From Bacillota bacterium (GTDB lineage Bacteria; Bacillota_I; Bacilli_A; RF39; UBA660), in assembly GCA_003149915.1 (NCBI GenBank), contig QAMK01000014.1, positions 1 through 38,408 of the forward strand: a stretch of DNA of 38,408 nucleotides, given 5' to 3'. The notes beneath the pieces are model-generated. The model did no database searches and had not been told where the DNA came from. It saw only the letters and a list, made by a program, of their open reading frames with translations. Positions 30,808 to 38,408 of this stretch are shown piece after piece (the stretch's first letter is position 1; every line of letters begins with the position of its first letter). A program made the translations under genes and the position numbers.

Positions 30808-32427
30808 CTATTGATTCTGATATGCTTTTTCACGAATTTCATTGACTTTCGGATCGACGACATATTCGTCATATGGAATCCTTCGATCGATAATTCCAGT
30901 CGGAAGAATTTCAATAATACGGTTAGATACCGTACTAGTTAATTCATGGTCGTGTGAAGTAAATAAAATGTTAGAATCATATCGAACCATACCTTCATTC
31001 AAAGCCGTAATACTTTCCAAATCCAAATGATTCGTCGGTTCATCTAAAATCAAGAAGTTAGGTGACTCCAACATACATTTTGCTAACATACAACGAGCCT
31101 TTTCTCCTCCCGATAAAACCGTAACTTTCTTAAATACGTCTTCTCCAGAAAATAACATTCTACCTAAGAAGCCACGAAGCACTGTTGGATCATCTTTTTC
31201 ATAGTAATGTCCCATAAAATCCATAATCGTCTCATCTTTTTGAAAATATGCGGAATTATCCTGTGGAAAATAACTTTTCATAACAGTTGTACCGAAAGTT
31301 ACTTCTCCACTATCTGGTTCCAACTCGCCCATCAAAATACGAAACAAAGTAGTCTTTGCAATGTCATCCGTTCCCACAAAGGCAATCTTATCACCAGAAA
31401 GAACTTGGAAAGATACATCGTTCAATACTTTTCTACCATCGATTGTTTTAGAGAGATGAGATACCGTTAAAATTTCTTTACCAATCGGACGTTCTGGTTT
31501 AAAATCAATAAACGGATACTTTCTAGAAGATGGTACAATATCCTCTAACACAATTTTCTCCAACATCTTTTTTCTAGAAGTTGCCTGTCTACTCTTAGAA
31601 GCATTGGCACTAAAACGCGCGATGAACGATTGCAATTCTTTAATTTTTTCTTCTTTCTTCTTATTGGCATCTTTCATCTGTTTCAAAGCCAATTGACTAG
31701 ATTCATACCAGAAATCGTAGTTACCGATATATAACGTCATTTTATGGAAATCGATATCGACAATATGTGTACATACTTTATTTAAAAAGTGACGATCGTG
31801 GCTGACGACGATAACCGTATTTGGAAAATCGATTAAAAACTCTTCTAACCAATTGATTGCGGCAATATCCAAACCATTGGTCGGTTCGTCTAATAACAAA
31901 ATATCTGGATTTCCAAACAATGCTTGGGCAAGCAAAACTTTAACCTTATCTTTTTCTGGAAGTTCACTCATAAGAACAGAGTGTTTCAACAGATCTAATC
32001 CCAAATTGCTTAATAACGTACTAGCCTCACTCTCCGCTTCCCAGCCATTTAATTCTGCAAATTCTCCTTCTAGTTCACCTAAGCGAAGTCCATCTTCTTC
32101 GGTGAAATCAGTATGACTATAAAGTTCCTCTTTTTCCTTCATAATCTCATAAAGTCTTGCATTCCCCATAATGACTGTATCCATAACCGTATAATCATCA
32201 TACGCAAAGTGATCCTGTTTTAAAGTTGCAATTCGTTCACCCTTCGATAAGATAATCTCACCAGCAGTAGTTTCTAGTTCACCAGACAAAAGTTTTAAAA
32301 ACGTACTTTTTCCAGCTCCATTGGCACCGATAATGCCATAACAGTTTCCATTCGTAAACTTTAAATTAACATCTTCAAACAACGTTCTTTTTCCAAATCG
32401 TAATGTAACATCTTTTACTTGTAACAT
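30808..32427 (-). CDS. ABC-F ATPase, YbiT/YkpA-type
   Basis: About 539 residues with two ABC domains and no membrane part. Domain 1 has GANGAGKST and LLLDEPTNGLD but a degraded signature (MSELPEKDKVKV). The linker carries SANASKSRQATSR, as in YbiT, and HDRHFLNKVCTH precedes it. Domain 2 has an intact signature (LSGGEKARCM) and LILDEPTNHLDLES, but its P-loop reads GTDDIAKTT. So one composite ATP site (P-loop 1 with signature 2) is complete, and the other is degraded on both faces. ABC-F proteins of this type act on the ribosome. The ATG at 32427 is used, with GGAG upstream. A promoter lies at 32457-32485. Confidence 0.92.
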   Translation of the reverse strand: MLQVKDVTLRFGKRTLFEDVNLKFTNGNCYGIIGANGAGKSTFLKLLSGELETTAGEIILSKGERIATLKQDHFAYDDYTVMDTVIMGNARLYEIMKEKEELYSHTDFTEEDGLRLGELEGEFAELNGWEAESEASTLLSNLGLDLLKHSVLMSELPEKDKVKVLLAQALFGNPDILLLDEPTNGLDIAAINWLEEFLIDFPNTVIVVSHDRHFLNKVCTHIVDIDFHKMTLYIGNYDFWYESSQLALKQMKDANKKKEEKIKELQSFIARFSANASKSRQATSRKKMLEKIVLEDIVPSSRKYPFIDFKPERPIGKEILTVSHLSKTIDGRKVLNDVSFQVLSGDKIAFVGTDDIAKTTLFRILMGELEPDSGEVTFGTTVMKSYFPQDNSAYFQKDETIMDFMGHYYEKDDPTVLRGFLGRMLFSGEDVFKKVTVLSGGEKARCMLAKCMLESPNFLILDEPTNHLDLESITALNEGMVRYDSNILFTSHDHELTSTVSNRIIEILPTGIIDRRIPYDEYVVDPKVNEIREKAYQNQ

Positions 32428-32456
32428 GTGCACCACTCCTTTTTAAAACTACTAAG

Positions 32457-32485
32457 ATTTTACTAAAATACATCCAAAAAAGCAA
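32457..32485 (-). promoter_or_regulatory. Promoter of the ABC-F gene
   Basis: Minus strand TTGCTT (32480-32485), 17 bp, TAAAAT (32457-32462). Confidence 0.55.
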
Positions 32486-32521
32486 GTTTTAATGACAGAA
32501 TGAAATTTTTTGGTATACTAT

Positions 32522-32530
32522 TGGTATAAT
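32522..32530 (+). promoter_or_regulatory. Extended -10 promoter (TGGTATAAT) of the deacetylase gene
   Basis: TTGGTATAAT ends 19 bp before the ATG at 32550. An upstream pair, ATGACA (32492-32497) and TATACT (32514-32519) with 16-bp spacing, is an alternative. Confidence 0.5.
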
Positions 32531-32549
32531 ATAAATAATGAGGTACAAT

Positions 32550-33827
32550 ATGGAGAAAGAGAAAAAAAAGAAAGATAACAACCCGCAACAAGAGTCCAAA
32601 AAGAAAAAAATTATTATATTCACACTACTTATCATTTTTATAACTCTCCTCATCTTTTGGATCAGTTGGCGTAAAAAACTTTTAAAAATCACTCTCGTTG
32701 GAAATAATGAAATTATCCTAGAAGTGAATTCTTCCTATCAAGAAGGAAGTGCCAAAGCAACTTACTTAACGGATGATATTTCGTCTAAAATCACGATGAA
32801 TCACAATGTCGATGTAACAAAATTAGGAACTTATTATGAAACGTATCAAATTACCTATCGAGGAATTCAGAAAGAGATTAAACGCACCATTATTGTTCAA
32901 GACACAACTGCACCAGAATTGCTACTAAATGGAGAAGAAGAAATGACCATCTTTGTAAACGAAGAATGGCAAGATCCAGGTGCTACCGCAACTGATAACT
33001 ACGATGGCAACCTTTCTAATAACATCGAAACAAAAAATAACATTGATATCACCCAACCTGGAACTTATCAAATCAACTACACAGTAAAGGATTCATCAGG
33101 AAATACAACGGCCAAAACACGAACAATCATCTGTAAAGAAAGACCAATCATCGATGATCAACAAATCGCCGTATTGAATTACCATTTTTTCTACGACCAA
33201 AAAAATGAATCTTGTAATGAATCGATCTGTCTAGATATCGAAAAATTTAAAGAACAATTAGATTATTTAAAAGAAAACAATTATAAAACATTAACTATGC
33301 AAGAATTTAGAGATTGGATGTACGGAAAAATCGATATTCCAGAACGTTCTGTATTAATTACAATAGATGACGGTGCCATGGGAACGGGAGCTCACAATGG
33401 AAATAAATTAATTCCAATTTTGGAAGAATACGAAATGCACGCTACGCTATTTTTAATTTCCGGCTGGTGGAATGTAGAAAACTATCAATCCCCTTACTTA
33501 GATATCGAATCTCATACCCATGACATGCATACAAAAATCTCCTACGGTAGCGAGATAGGATCCAAACTTCTATATTCTAAAGAAGAGAACGTTCTACAAG
33601 ACTTAACTTTATCTATCCAAACCATCGGTTCTAAAACTGCCTTCTGCTTTCCTTTTTACGAATCCAGTAAAACGGCAATCGAACAACTAAAAAAAGTCGG
33701 CTTTGAACTTGCCTTCGTTGGTGGAAACCGAAAAGTAAGTCGCAAAACCGACAAATATCAAATTCCAAGATATATCATTTATAAAAATACATCTTTGCAA
33801 TCATTTATCAACATGGTTTCAAATTAA
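32550..33827 (+). CDS. Membrane-anchored polysaccharide deacetylase with two Ig-like (DUF5011) domains
   Basis: About 425 residues. A Lys-rich cytoplasmic start and one membrane span (about 20-38) are followed by two beta domains of the DUF5011/HYR type; the second has TTAPELLLNGEEEMTIFVN, DNYDGNLSNNI and GTYQINYTVKDSSGN. The NodB-type carbohydrate esterase domain then follows: VLITIDDG (catalytic and metal Asp), ESHTHDMHTK (metal His residues) and FCFPFYES. It should remove N-acetyl (or similar) groups from peptidoglycan or a surface glycan. The ATG at 32550 follows GAGG; an ATG at 32538 lacks spacing. Its stop shares the bases TTAA with the stop of the convergent gene. Confidence 0.87.
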   Translation: MEKEKKKKDNNPQQESKKKKIIIFTLLIIFITLLIFWISWRKKLLKITLVGNNEIILEVNSSYQEGSAKATYLTDDISSKITMNHNVDVTKLGTYYETYQITYRGIQKEIKRTIIVQDTTAPELLLNGEEEMTIFVNEEWQDPGATATDNYDGNLSNNIETKNNIDITQPGTYQINYTVKDSSGNTTAKTRTIICKERPIIDDQQIAVLNYHFFYDQKNESCNESICLDIEKFKEQLDYLKENNYKTLTMQEFRDWMYGKIDIPERSVLITIDDGAMGTGAHNGNKLIPILEEYEMHATLFLISGWWNVENYQSPYLDIESHTHDMHTKISYGSEIGSKLLYSKEENVLQDLTLSIQTIGSKTAFCFPFYESSKTAIEQLKKVGFELAFVGGNRKVSRKTDKYQIPRYIIYKNTSLQSFINMVSN

Positions 33828-34645
33828 GATTCTCGGAAGATTTCATACCACTGACGAATCGCATCGATAGCACTGCTACCTAAATCTTTCAACAGGTCAA
33901 ATGTTAACCCAAACGATTCCTTCATGGTTTTGAAGTCTTCTTTTGCTTGGTTACAAATATCACTACCAACAGCTTCGCAAGCAGAAGATGTGATATCTAA
34001 ATAAAGATTCATTAATTCAGCTTTGATTTTTGTAAATCCAGATTTAATACTCTCCTTGTAACCAGGAAAGTAAGAATCAATTTTATTATCGATAGAAAGT
34101 CCAATCTTCAATAACTGCAATTTAGCAGAAGTTGTCAAACCATCGAATGTATAGCCGTTAATTTCACCATCGTAAAATAAGAAATCGACGATGGTAACAA
34201 ACATGTTTTTAGCACTTTCTCGAATCGTTGGATTCTCTTCCTGTCCAGCATAGGTAGAAAGCGTATTGTCATAATTTTGAAAATATTGAATCAAATCCGA
34301 TTCACTTCGAATATTCTCTTCCGGATTCGTAACCACCGGTGTTGGTGTCGGTGTACTTGGAACTGGTGTACTAGTAGTGCCACCATTATCATTAGAACCG
34401 CTATTCAAATCACTAGAAGAATCGGAATCTGGAACAACAATCTGTTCTGGATCCGAAGTAGCAGGTGTCGGAGTAGATGAATTATCATCTGTTACAACAC
34501 CTGAATTCTTCTCACCTTCATGAGAAGATGCAAACTGTGTCTCATAAATTGTAAAACAACCGACAACTAGTAACACACCTAAGAAAATACCAAGAATAAA
34601 ACCTAATACTGTATTTTTTTGAAACCAATTTTTAAAACGTTCCAT
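33824..34645 (-). CDS. Single-span surface protein with Ser/Thr/Pro linker, unknown
   Basis: About 273 residues. One membrane span near the N-terminus (about 14-35) is followed by an extended linker of about 80 residues made of Ser, Thr, Pro, Asp and Asn (for example STPTPTPVV), likely spanning the cell wall. A helical C-terminal domain of about 150 residues comes next, with a possible disulphide (SACEAVGSDIC). There is no enzyme motif. GAGGGGAG precedes the ATG at 34645; the upstream TTG is not needed. The helicase gene ends 25 bp upstream on the same strand. Confidence 0.78.
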   Translation of the reverse strand: MERFKNWFQKNTVLGFILGIFLGVLLVVGCFTIYETQFASSHEGEKNSGVVTDDNSSTPTPATSDPEQIVVPDSDSSSDLNSGSNDNGGTTSTPVPSTPTPTPVVTNPEENIRSESDLIQYFQNYDNTLSTYAGQEENPTIRESAKNMFVTIVDFLFYDGEINGYTFDGLTTSAKLQLLKIGLSIDNKIDSYFPGYKESIKSGFTKIKAELMNLYLDITSSACEAVGSDICNQAKEDFKTMKESFGLTFDLLKDLGSSAIDAIRQWYEIFRES

Positions 34646-34670
34646 AATATCTCCCCTCAATTCGCCTATA

Positions 34671-36746
34671 TTATATCATATTTTTTGGATTTTTAAAAGT
34701 CCTACGAAACAATTGCTCTTCTCTTAACGAAGAAAGTTGCTTGGATAGTTCTAGTATATGCTTTTGCAACTGTTCTATTTCTCTACATCGACCAGCTAAG
34801 TAAAGTTCTTTTTCTTCATTTATCTGGTATTTTATTTTCTCTTGAATTCCAACCACGTCTTTCTGATAAAGAGATGCCCAAAAACGACTGTTTTCCAAAC
34901 TTTGATTCGTCTCTAATATTTTTCGGGCCAGCATTCGGTTACTCATCAAACGATAATTCTCGTTTAATGCATATTCCCTCACAAAAGAATCAACTTGTAA
35001 AGAACAAAGAAGAAAACTTTCTTTGGCTCTCGTTGCAGCAACATAAAAAATACGTCGTTCTTCTTCGCTAGTACAAGATGTATGATTGCGATAATAGTAG
35101 CACACTCGGTCAAATTCGTTTCCTTTCGTCTTGTGAACAGTTGTAACAAAAACTCTACCTAACAATTTACGAGGAAAACCTTCCAATAATTCTTTTGTCT
35201 CCAATACTGAATAGATTTTAAATAGGGAAAACCATACCATATCGATTCCTGAAATTCGATGAGAGCGAACCGTTTTCTCAAAAGAAGTCGGATAATTTTC
35301 CAAAAAGATACTGCGAACTTTGCGAAACTTACGAATTGAATATCCCGTCTCATAACCATGAAATAACAAAAATGCTTGCAAAAATAAAACATCTTCTTGA
35401 TAACGGCACAAGATAACAAAGTCGACGTTTGCTTGCACGCACTCCCTCACAAAATTTAAAATGGTATCTAACTGCTGCCTTACCTTTCCTACACATATGG
35501 TAATCGTTCCAGAAACATCACTATAAGACTCTATCTTCTTTTCAATGCGGTGCAAATTATGAGAGATGAGCCAAGATGCGTGCCGAACTAAATTTTCATA
35601 AGAGCGATAATTAATACATAACGAAATTCGTTTGATAAGAGAATATCGTTTCATAAAAGAAAACGTATTTTCATTGCTAGAACCTCGAAACGAATAAATC
35701 ATTTGATCATCATCTCCAACGACAAATAAATTCTGTCTAGGCATCGATAAAACTTGAATCAAACGAAGTTGAACCGGATTTAGATCTTGAAATTCATCCA
35801 CCAATACATACTCGTACTGACTTTGTAGCATCAACCGCAAACCCTTATTTTGTAAAATCATACTGAGTACCAAATACAACATATCTTCATAGCCGTACGT
35901 GTTGCGCAATTGTTGTTTCTCTAAATACATCATAAAAACATCCCAAAAATGTGGTGCTAATTTTTCAATTTCTTGTTTCGATAATAAATTTTCTTTAATT
36001 TTTTGAATCCATTCGGTAAATGTTGCAATCAACTCATCACTTTGTCGATTTACCTTACGATGTTTCTCATTCAAAATTTCATATAAGATGGCTTTCTCTT
36101 CATCCTGATCCAAATCCAAAACCAAATTGGTATATCGCAATAAGATTTCATTTCCGAAACTGTGAAACGTACGAATGACAACATCACCTAGTTCACTCCC
36201 ATCCGCCATTTTTAAGCGCAGTCGCTCTGTTAATTCTACTGCCGCTTTCGTATTGTAGGCAAGTACCAAAATCCTGTTTGCGGGAACTCCTTGATTTAAC
36301 AAAGAAAGAACACGATTAATCAACGTTTTGGTCTTACCAGAACCTGCTGGCGCAGATACCCAAACGACTCCCTTCGTACTTCTTACTGCCAGCATCTGTT
36401 CTGGATTTAACGGTTCTAACTCGTATGGATGCTCTCTTGGAACCCACTTTGTTTGAAAAGATTTCAAAAAATACCAAGCTTCTAAATATAAAAAAGAATC
36501 GATTGCTTCAGGATTCGTATGTAAATATAATGGAGAAATCGAAAAATAGTCGTCAATCAAACCGGGATCTCCAACAACTTCAATTTCTTTTTCATAGAAA
36601 AACAAAACGTAGTACAACTCTTCAAACAAAATTCCAATATTTTTCACAAACGTCGCTTCGTCGATATCACAAATCAAACGATAAGATGAATACTCTAAAG
36701 AAATGGTTCTCTTCTCTAAAAACTCTTTGAACGATACTTCAAACAT
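34671..36746 (-). CDS. UvrD/Rep-family superfamily 1 DNA helicase
   Basis: A 691-residue protein with the superfamily 1A motifs in order: LNPEQMLAV (Q motif), APAGSGKTKTLINRV (P-loop), LAYNTKAAVELTERL (Ia), YVLVDEFQDLNP (DExx), VVGDDDQMIYSFRGS (III), SLCINYRSYENLVR (IV), VTTVHKTKGNEFDRV (V), RRIFYVAATRAKE (VI). It has an unusual extension of about 115 residues before the helicase core. After motif VI it has a short coiled-coil tail (REIEQLQKHILELSKQLSSL) in place of the normal PcrA C-terminal region. It probably acts in repair or restart, 3' to 5'. AAAGGAGGAGGT gives a very strong ribosome site. Confidence 0.93.
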   Translation of the reverse strand: MFEVSFKEFLEKRTISLEYSSYRLICDIDEATFVKNIGILFEELYYVLFFYEKEIEVVGDPGLIDDYFSISPLYLHTNPEAIDSFLYLEAWYFLKSFQTKWVPREHPYELEPLNPEQMLAVRSTKGVVWVSAPAGSGKTKTLINRVLSLLNQGVPANRILVLAYNTKAAVELTERLRLKMADGSELGDVVIRTFHSFGNEILLRYTNLVLDLDQDEEKAILYEILNEKHRKVNRQSDELIATFTEWIQKIKENLLSKQEIEKLAPHFWDVFMMYLEKQQLRNTYGYEDMLYLVLSMILQNKGLRLMLQSQYEYVLVDEFQDLNPVQLRLIQVLSMPRQNLFVVGDDDQMIYSFRGSSNENTFSFMKRYSLIKRISLCINYRSYENLVRHASWLISHNLHRIEKKIESYSDVSGTITICVGKVRQQLDTILNFVRECVQANVDFVILCRYQEDVLFLQAFLLFHGYETGYSIRKFRKVRSIFLENYPTSFEKTVRSHRISGIDMVWFSLFKIYSVLETKELLEGFPRKLLGRVFVTTVHKTKGNEFDRVCYYYRNHTSCTSEEERRIFYVAATRAKESFLLCSLQVDSFVREYALNENYRLMSNRMLARKILETNQSLENSRFWASLYQKDVVGIQEKIKYQINEEKELYLAGRCREIEQLQKHILELSKQLSSLREEQLFRRTFKNPKNMI

Positions 36747-36782
36747 ACCTCCTCCTTTGCACCAAAGATATCAAAAAAGGAT

Positions 36783-36813
36783 AAAAAAAGAAAATGACCA
36801 AATAATCATTTTC
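36783..36813 (-). terminator. Terminator between the zinc-ribbon gene and the helicase gene
   Basis: GAAAATGA (36790-36797) and TCATTTTC (36806-36813) form an 8-bp stem with an 8-nt loop, followed on the minus strand by seven T. Confidence 0.82.
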
Positions 36814-36841
36814 CTTCCAAAACTTTCTAAAATTTTAAAAA

Positions 36842-37894
36842 TTAAGATATGAATTTTCGAAGTTCTTCTAAATAATTCTCGATTAAATTTTTTATTTCAT
36901 CATTTTTTGTAATCATTGCAATTTCTGTAATCGATGTAAAGTAATGACGAAGTAAATACTCTAAAGAACTTGTTAAAAAATTCATAACGACGATATTCGT
37001 ATCATATCGGAAATAATGAGAATTTAAAGTAAATGCCACGTGTGAAATTTTCTCTTCTTCTGCAAACGTAAAGTAACGGTAAAATAAACTTCCCAACGTG
37101 CTTTCTTCTTTCGACGTCTTTCCTTTTAATTTTAAGTTTTCCCAATAAGAATACTGTTCTTCTTTTCTATCGATTACTGGTTCGCGGTTATCACCAAACT
37201 CATCATTGCTAATATCCACTTGAACAAAGTGATGTTTATATGGCTTCGAACGAACGACAACTTTAGATAACAACGCCGAAACCAAATCAGCAAACGGAAT
37301 ATCTGTCTGGTAATAAAGCATAGCAAGACGAATAAAACTACTATTCATCGGAATGTAATCATTATCAAAATAAATCGTAGCAGAAAGACAGTAAGGACAC
37401 AAGCATAGATGATTTTTTGACATGTGATGAATCAAATCGACATAAAACACATTATGACAACTGTAACAAGCACCGACGTTATTGTGAGATACCTTATCTT
37501 TGGTTGGAAGAACGGTATGTAAATTAGCAATTTCCTCTAACACTTCTGAAAACGTATAGTCACTCACTGGTAAACTCGTATCAGGAACCTTTAACATCGC
37601 CTCTAAGACGCTAGGAATCGTTCCATCTAAAATACAATCTTCTAACGTATCGTTAATCCGGCAATCCGTCAAAACAGAATACAAATAGACTTCCAATTCG
37701 GCATCGTTCAAAGAGGCAACATCGCGGTCTCGCAACATCTCAAATCGTTCTTTCGTATAAGCCAAATACGAAAGATAATATTCACAATCCAAAAAGAAAG
37801 ACTGTAATTGCTTTTGAAATGACTCTTCTTGAAACGTTTCCTTCGTCACATTTTGAAAAATCGATACGTAAGGAACCAACCATTCATACTTCAC
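36842..37894 (-). CDS. Protein with a zinc-ribbon-like centre, unknown
   Basis: About 350 residues. The first half is helical and acidic. The centre has CYSCHNVFYVD, about 20 residues, then CLCPYC, two CxxC pairs typical of a zinc ribbon. The last third has GSLFYRYFTFAEEEKISHV and a helical end. No family is recognised. The start is uncertain: GTG at 37894 (AGGGTGG upstream) is preferred over GTG at 37903, which is too near the ribosome site. A terminator separates it from the helicase gene, so they are not strongly coupled. Confidence 0.72.
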   Translation of the reverse strand: MKYEWLVPYVSIFQNVTKETFQEESFQKQLQSFFLDCEYYLSYLAYTKERFEMLRDRDVASLNDAELEVYLYSVLTDCRINDTLEDCILDGTIPSVLEAMLKVPDTSLPVSDYTFSEVLEEIANLHTVLPTKDKVSHNNVGACYSCHNVFYVDLIHHMSKNHLCLCPYCLSATIYFDNDYIPMNSSFIRLAMLYYQTDIPFADLVSALLSKVVVRSKPYKHHFVQVDISNDEFGDNREPVIDRKEEQYSYWENLKLKGKTSKEESTLGSLFYRYFTFAEEEKISHVAFTLNSHYFRYDTNIVVMNFLTSSLEYLLRHYFTSITEIAMITKNDEIKNLIENYLEELRKFIS

Positions 37895-37929
37895 AACAAC
37901 CACCCTGCTTTCACTTTAAATTTGGCCTT

Positions 37930-37938
37930 ATTATACCA
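37930..37938 (-). promoter_or_regulatory. Extended -10 promoter (TGGTATAAT) of the zinc-ribbon gene
   Basis: The minus strand reads ATGGTATAAT, about 35 bp upstream of the preferred start. Confidence 0.5.
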
Positions 37939-37945
37939 TAACAAC

Positions 37946-37972
37946 AAAAAAAAAAGAAGATTATTCTTCTTT
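37946..37972 (-). terminator. Terminator facing left, upstream of the zinc-ribbon gene
   Basis: AAAGAAGA (37953-37960) and TCTTCTTT (37965-37972) form a perfect 8-bp stem with a TTAT loop; on the minus strand it is followed by a long T run. It would end transcripts coming from beyond the IS30-family element, hinting at a minus-strand gene outside the window. Confidence 0.75.
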
Positions 37973-37990
37973 CTTTGTTACTTAAAGAGA

Positions 37991-38049
37991 TAAATGCAAC
38001 TTATTCTCTAAAGATTTTAAAACTTGCATTTAATGTTTGAAAGCGCTTT
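37991..38049. repeat. Inverted repeat and palindrome upstream of the IS30-type transposase
   Basis: TAAATGCAA (37991-37999) and TTGCATTTA (38024-38032) are perfect reverse complements 24 bp apart. AAAGCGCTTT (38040-38049) is a perfect 10-bp palindrome. They probably mark the left end and control region of the element. The exact element border cannot be fixed without its right end. Confidence 0.45.
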
Positions 38050-38105
38050 AATAACTAAACGTCAATTGTTTTCTTTAAGGTGATAAACAGAAAGGTATGA
38101 AAGCA

Positions 38106-38408
38106 ATGAAAAAAGAAAGATTAACAATCGAAAATCGTATTTTGATTGAAGAATTGTTAAGACAAAATTATAAATTAAAAGATATTGCAAGAGCAATTAA
38201 TGTCTCTCCATCAACTATTTCTAGAGAAATAAAAAACAGAAGATTAGGAAATGAAAAATTAGAAATCTGTTTAAAGACAAATAGATATCCTTTCGTCTGT
38301 TATAATTGTCCTAAAAAAGTTCACTGTTACAAAAAGAAATATTACTACAATTTTAAAGAAGCTCAAAAAGACTACGAAAAGAAAATGAAATATTCAAGAA
38401 TTGGAATC
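38106..38408 (+). CDS. IS30-family transposase, N-terminal fragment (3' end outside window)
   Basis: An open frame continues to the window edge. The N-terminal helix-turn-helix reads LTIENRILIEELL, LKDIARAINVSPSTISREIK and N-R-R. This is the IS30 DNA-binding head. It is followed by a Cys set (CYNCPKKVHCY) as seen in several IS30 members. ATG at 38106 is favoured because AAAGG lies about ten bases upstream; an ATG at 38097 directly abuts that site. The DDE core is outside the window. Confidence 0.87.
   Translation, partial: MKKERLTIENRILIEELLRQNYKLKDIARAINVSPSTISREIKNRRLGNEKLEICLKTNRYPFVCYNCPKKVHCYKKKYYYNFKEAQKDYEKKMKYSRIGI

Noticed and set aside
34277..34480. Plus-strand Arg/Trp-rich frame opposite the Ser/Thr/Pro linker
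   Set aside because: Antisense of a low-complexity linker; no start signal.
37991..38049. CRISPR-like or riboswitch-like structure before the IS30 transposase
   Set aside because: There is only one inverted repeat and one palindrome, no repeated spacer pattern and no recognised aptamer; an element end is simpler.

Overview
The window is AT-rich, densely packed DNA from an anaerobic Gram-positive bacterium of the Bacillota, most likely an uncultured host-associated member of the Bacilli (Erysipelotrichia or RF39-like). This rests on Shine-Dalgarno-led genes, canonical TTGACA/TATAAT and extended -10 promoters, a lipoteichoic-acid-synthase-like enzyme, a class B sortase with a sortase-anchored protein, and oxygen-sensitive redox enzymes ([FeFe] hydrogenase, rubrerythrin). 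Trp is read from TGG and TGA is used as stop, so the code is standard. The organism assignment is inference. No rRNA, CRISPR array or prophage was seen. Parts of two different transposase genes lie at the two ends.

Layout: 1-412 holds the 3' end of an ISNCY-like transposase and its repeat-rich terminus. 414-6793 (minus) holds a DUF2238-like membrane protein, a 976-residue orphan, and a pair made of a membrane protein and a membrane-bound XRE regulator. 6960-8114 (plus) is a secreted ComEC-like metallo-beta-lactamase protein with a DUF3006 partner. 8125-12671 (minus) is a possible operon of two tandem unknown paralogues, a HAD phosphatase and a putative metallopeptidase. 12740-14365 holds small minus-strand genes. 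14471-17735 (plus) holds a membrane protein, YqeK, an unknown protein with a nuclease-like motif and a second HAD phosphatase. Within this last stretch lies a minus-strand tRNA-Gly beside an inverted, degenerate copy of part of itself.

17763-22723 (minus) holds Tex and a perR - rubredoxin/[FeFe] hydrogenase - rubrerythrin operon. A PerR/Fur-type operator overlaps the start region of the operon promoter. Read together, this looks like a peroxide-induced system in which hydrogenase could feed electrons through its own rubredoxin domains to rubrerythrin. 22727-24172 holds a Cys-rich protein and a divergent sirtuin.

The most striking locus is 24189-26769. A class B sortase converges on a gene for a secreted, cell-wall-sorted protein whose mature N-terminus is a near-perfect eukaryotic-type ubiquitin fold. 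By eye it has 48 of 76 residues identical to human ubiquitin with no gap, and all seven lysines are kept. The C-terminal Gly-Gly is lost, and a predicted signal peptidase site lies exactly before ubiquitin Met1. The protein ends in an NPKTYD-type sorting signal. The two genes share one bidirectional terminator. This is the best candidate for an undescribed system.

26842-37894 (minus, with one plus-strand gene) holds tRNA-Cys, an LtaS-like enzyme, a membrane-anchored extracellular protein, a PH-like protein, a YbiT-type ABC-F ATPase with one degenerate ATP site, a polysaccharide deacetylase (plus), a single-pass surface protein, a UvrD-like helicase and a zinc-ribbon protein. 37946-38408 holds a terminator, repeats and the 5' end of an IS30-family transposase. 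Gene ends are economical: many stop codons sit inside terminator hairpins.
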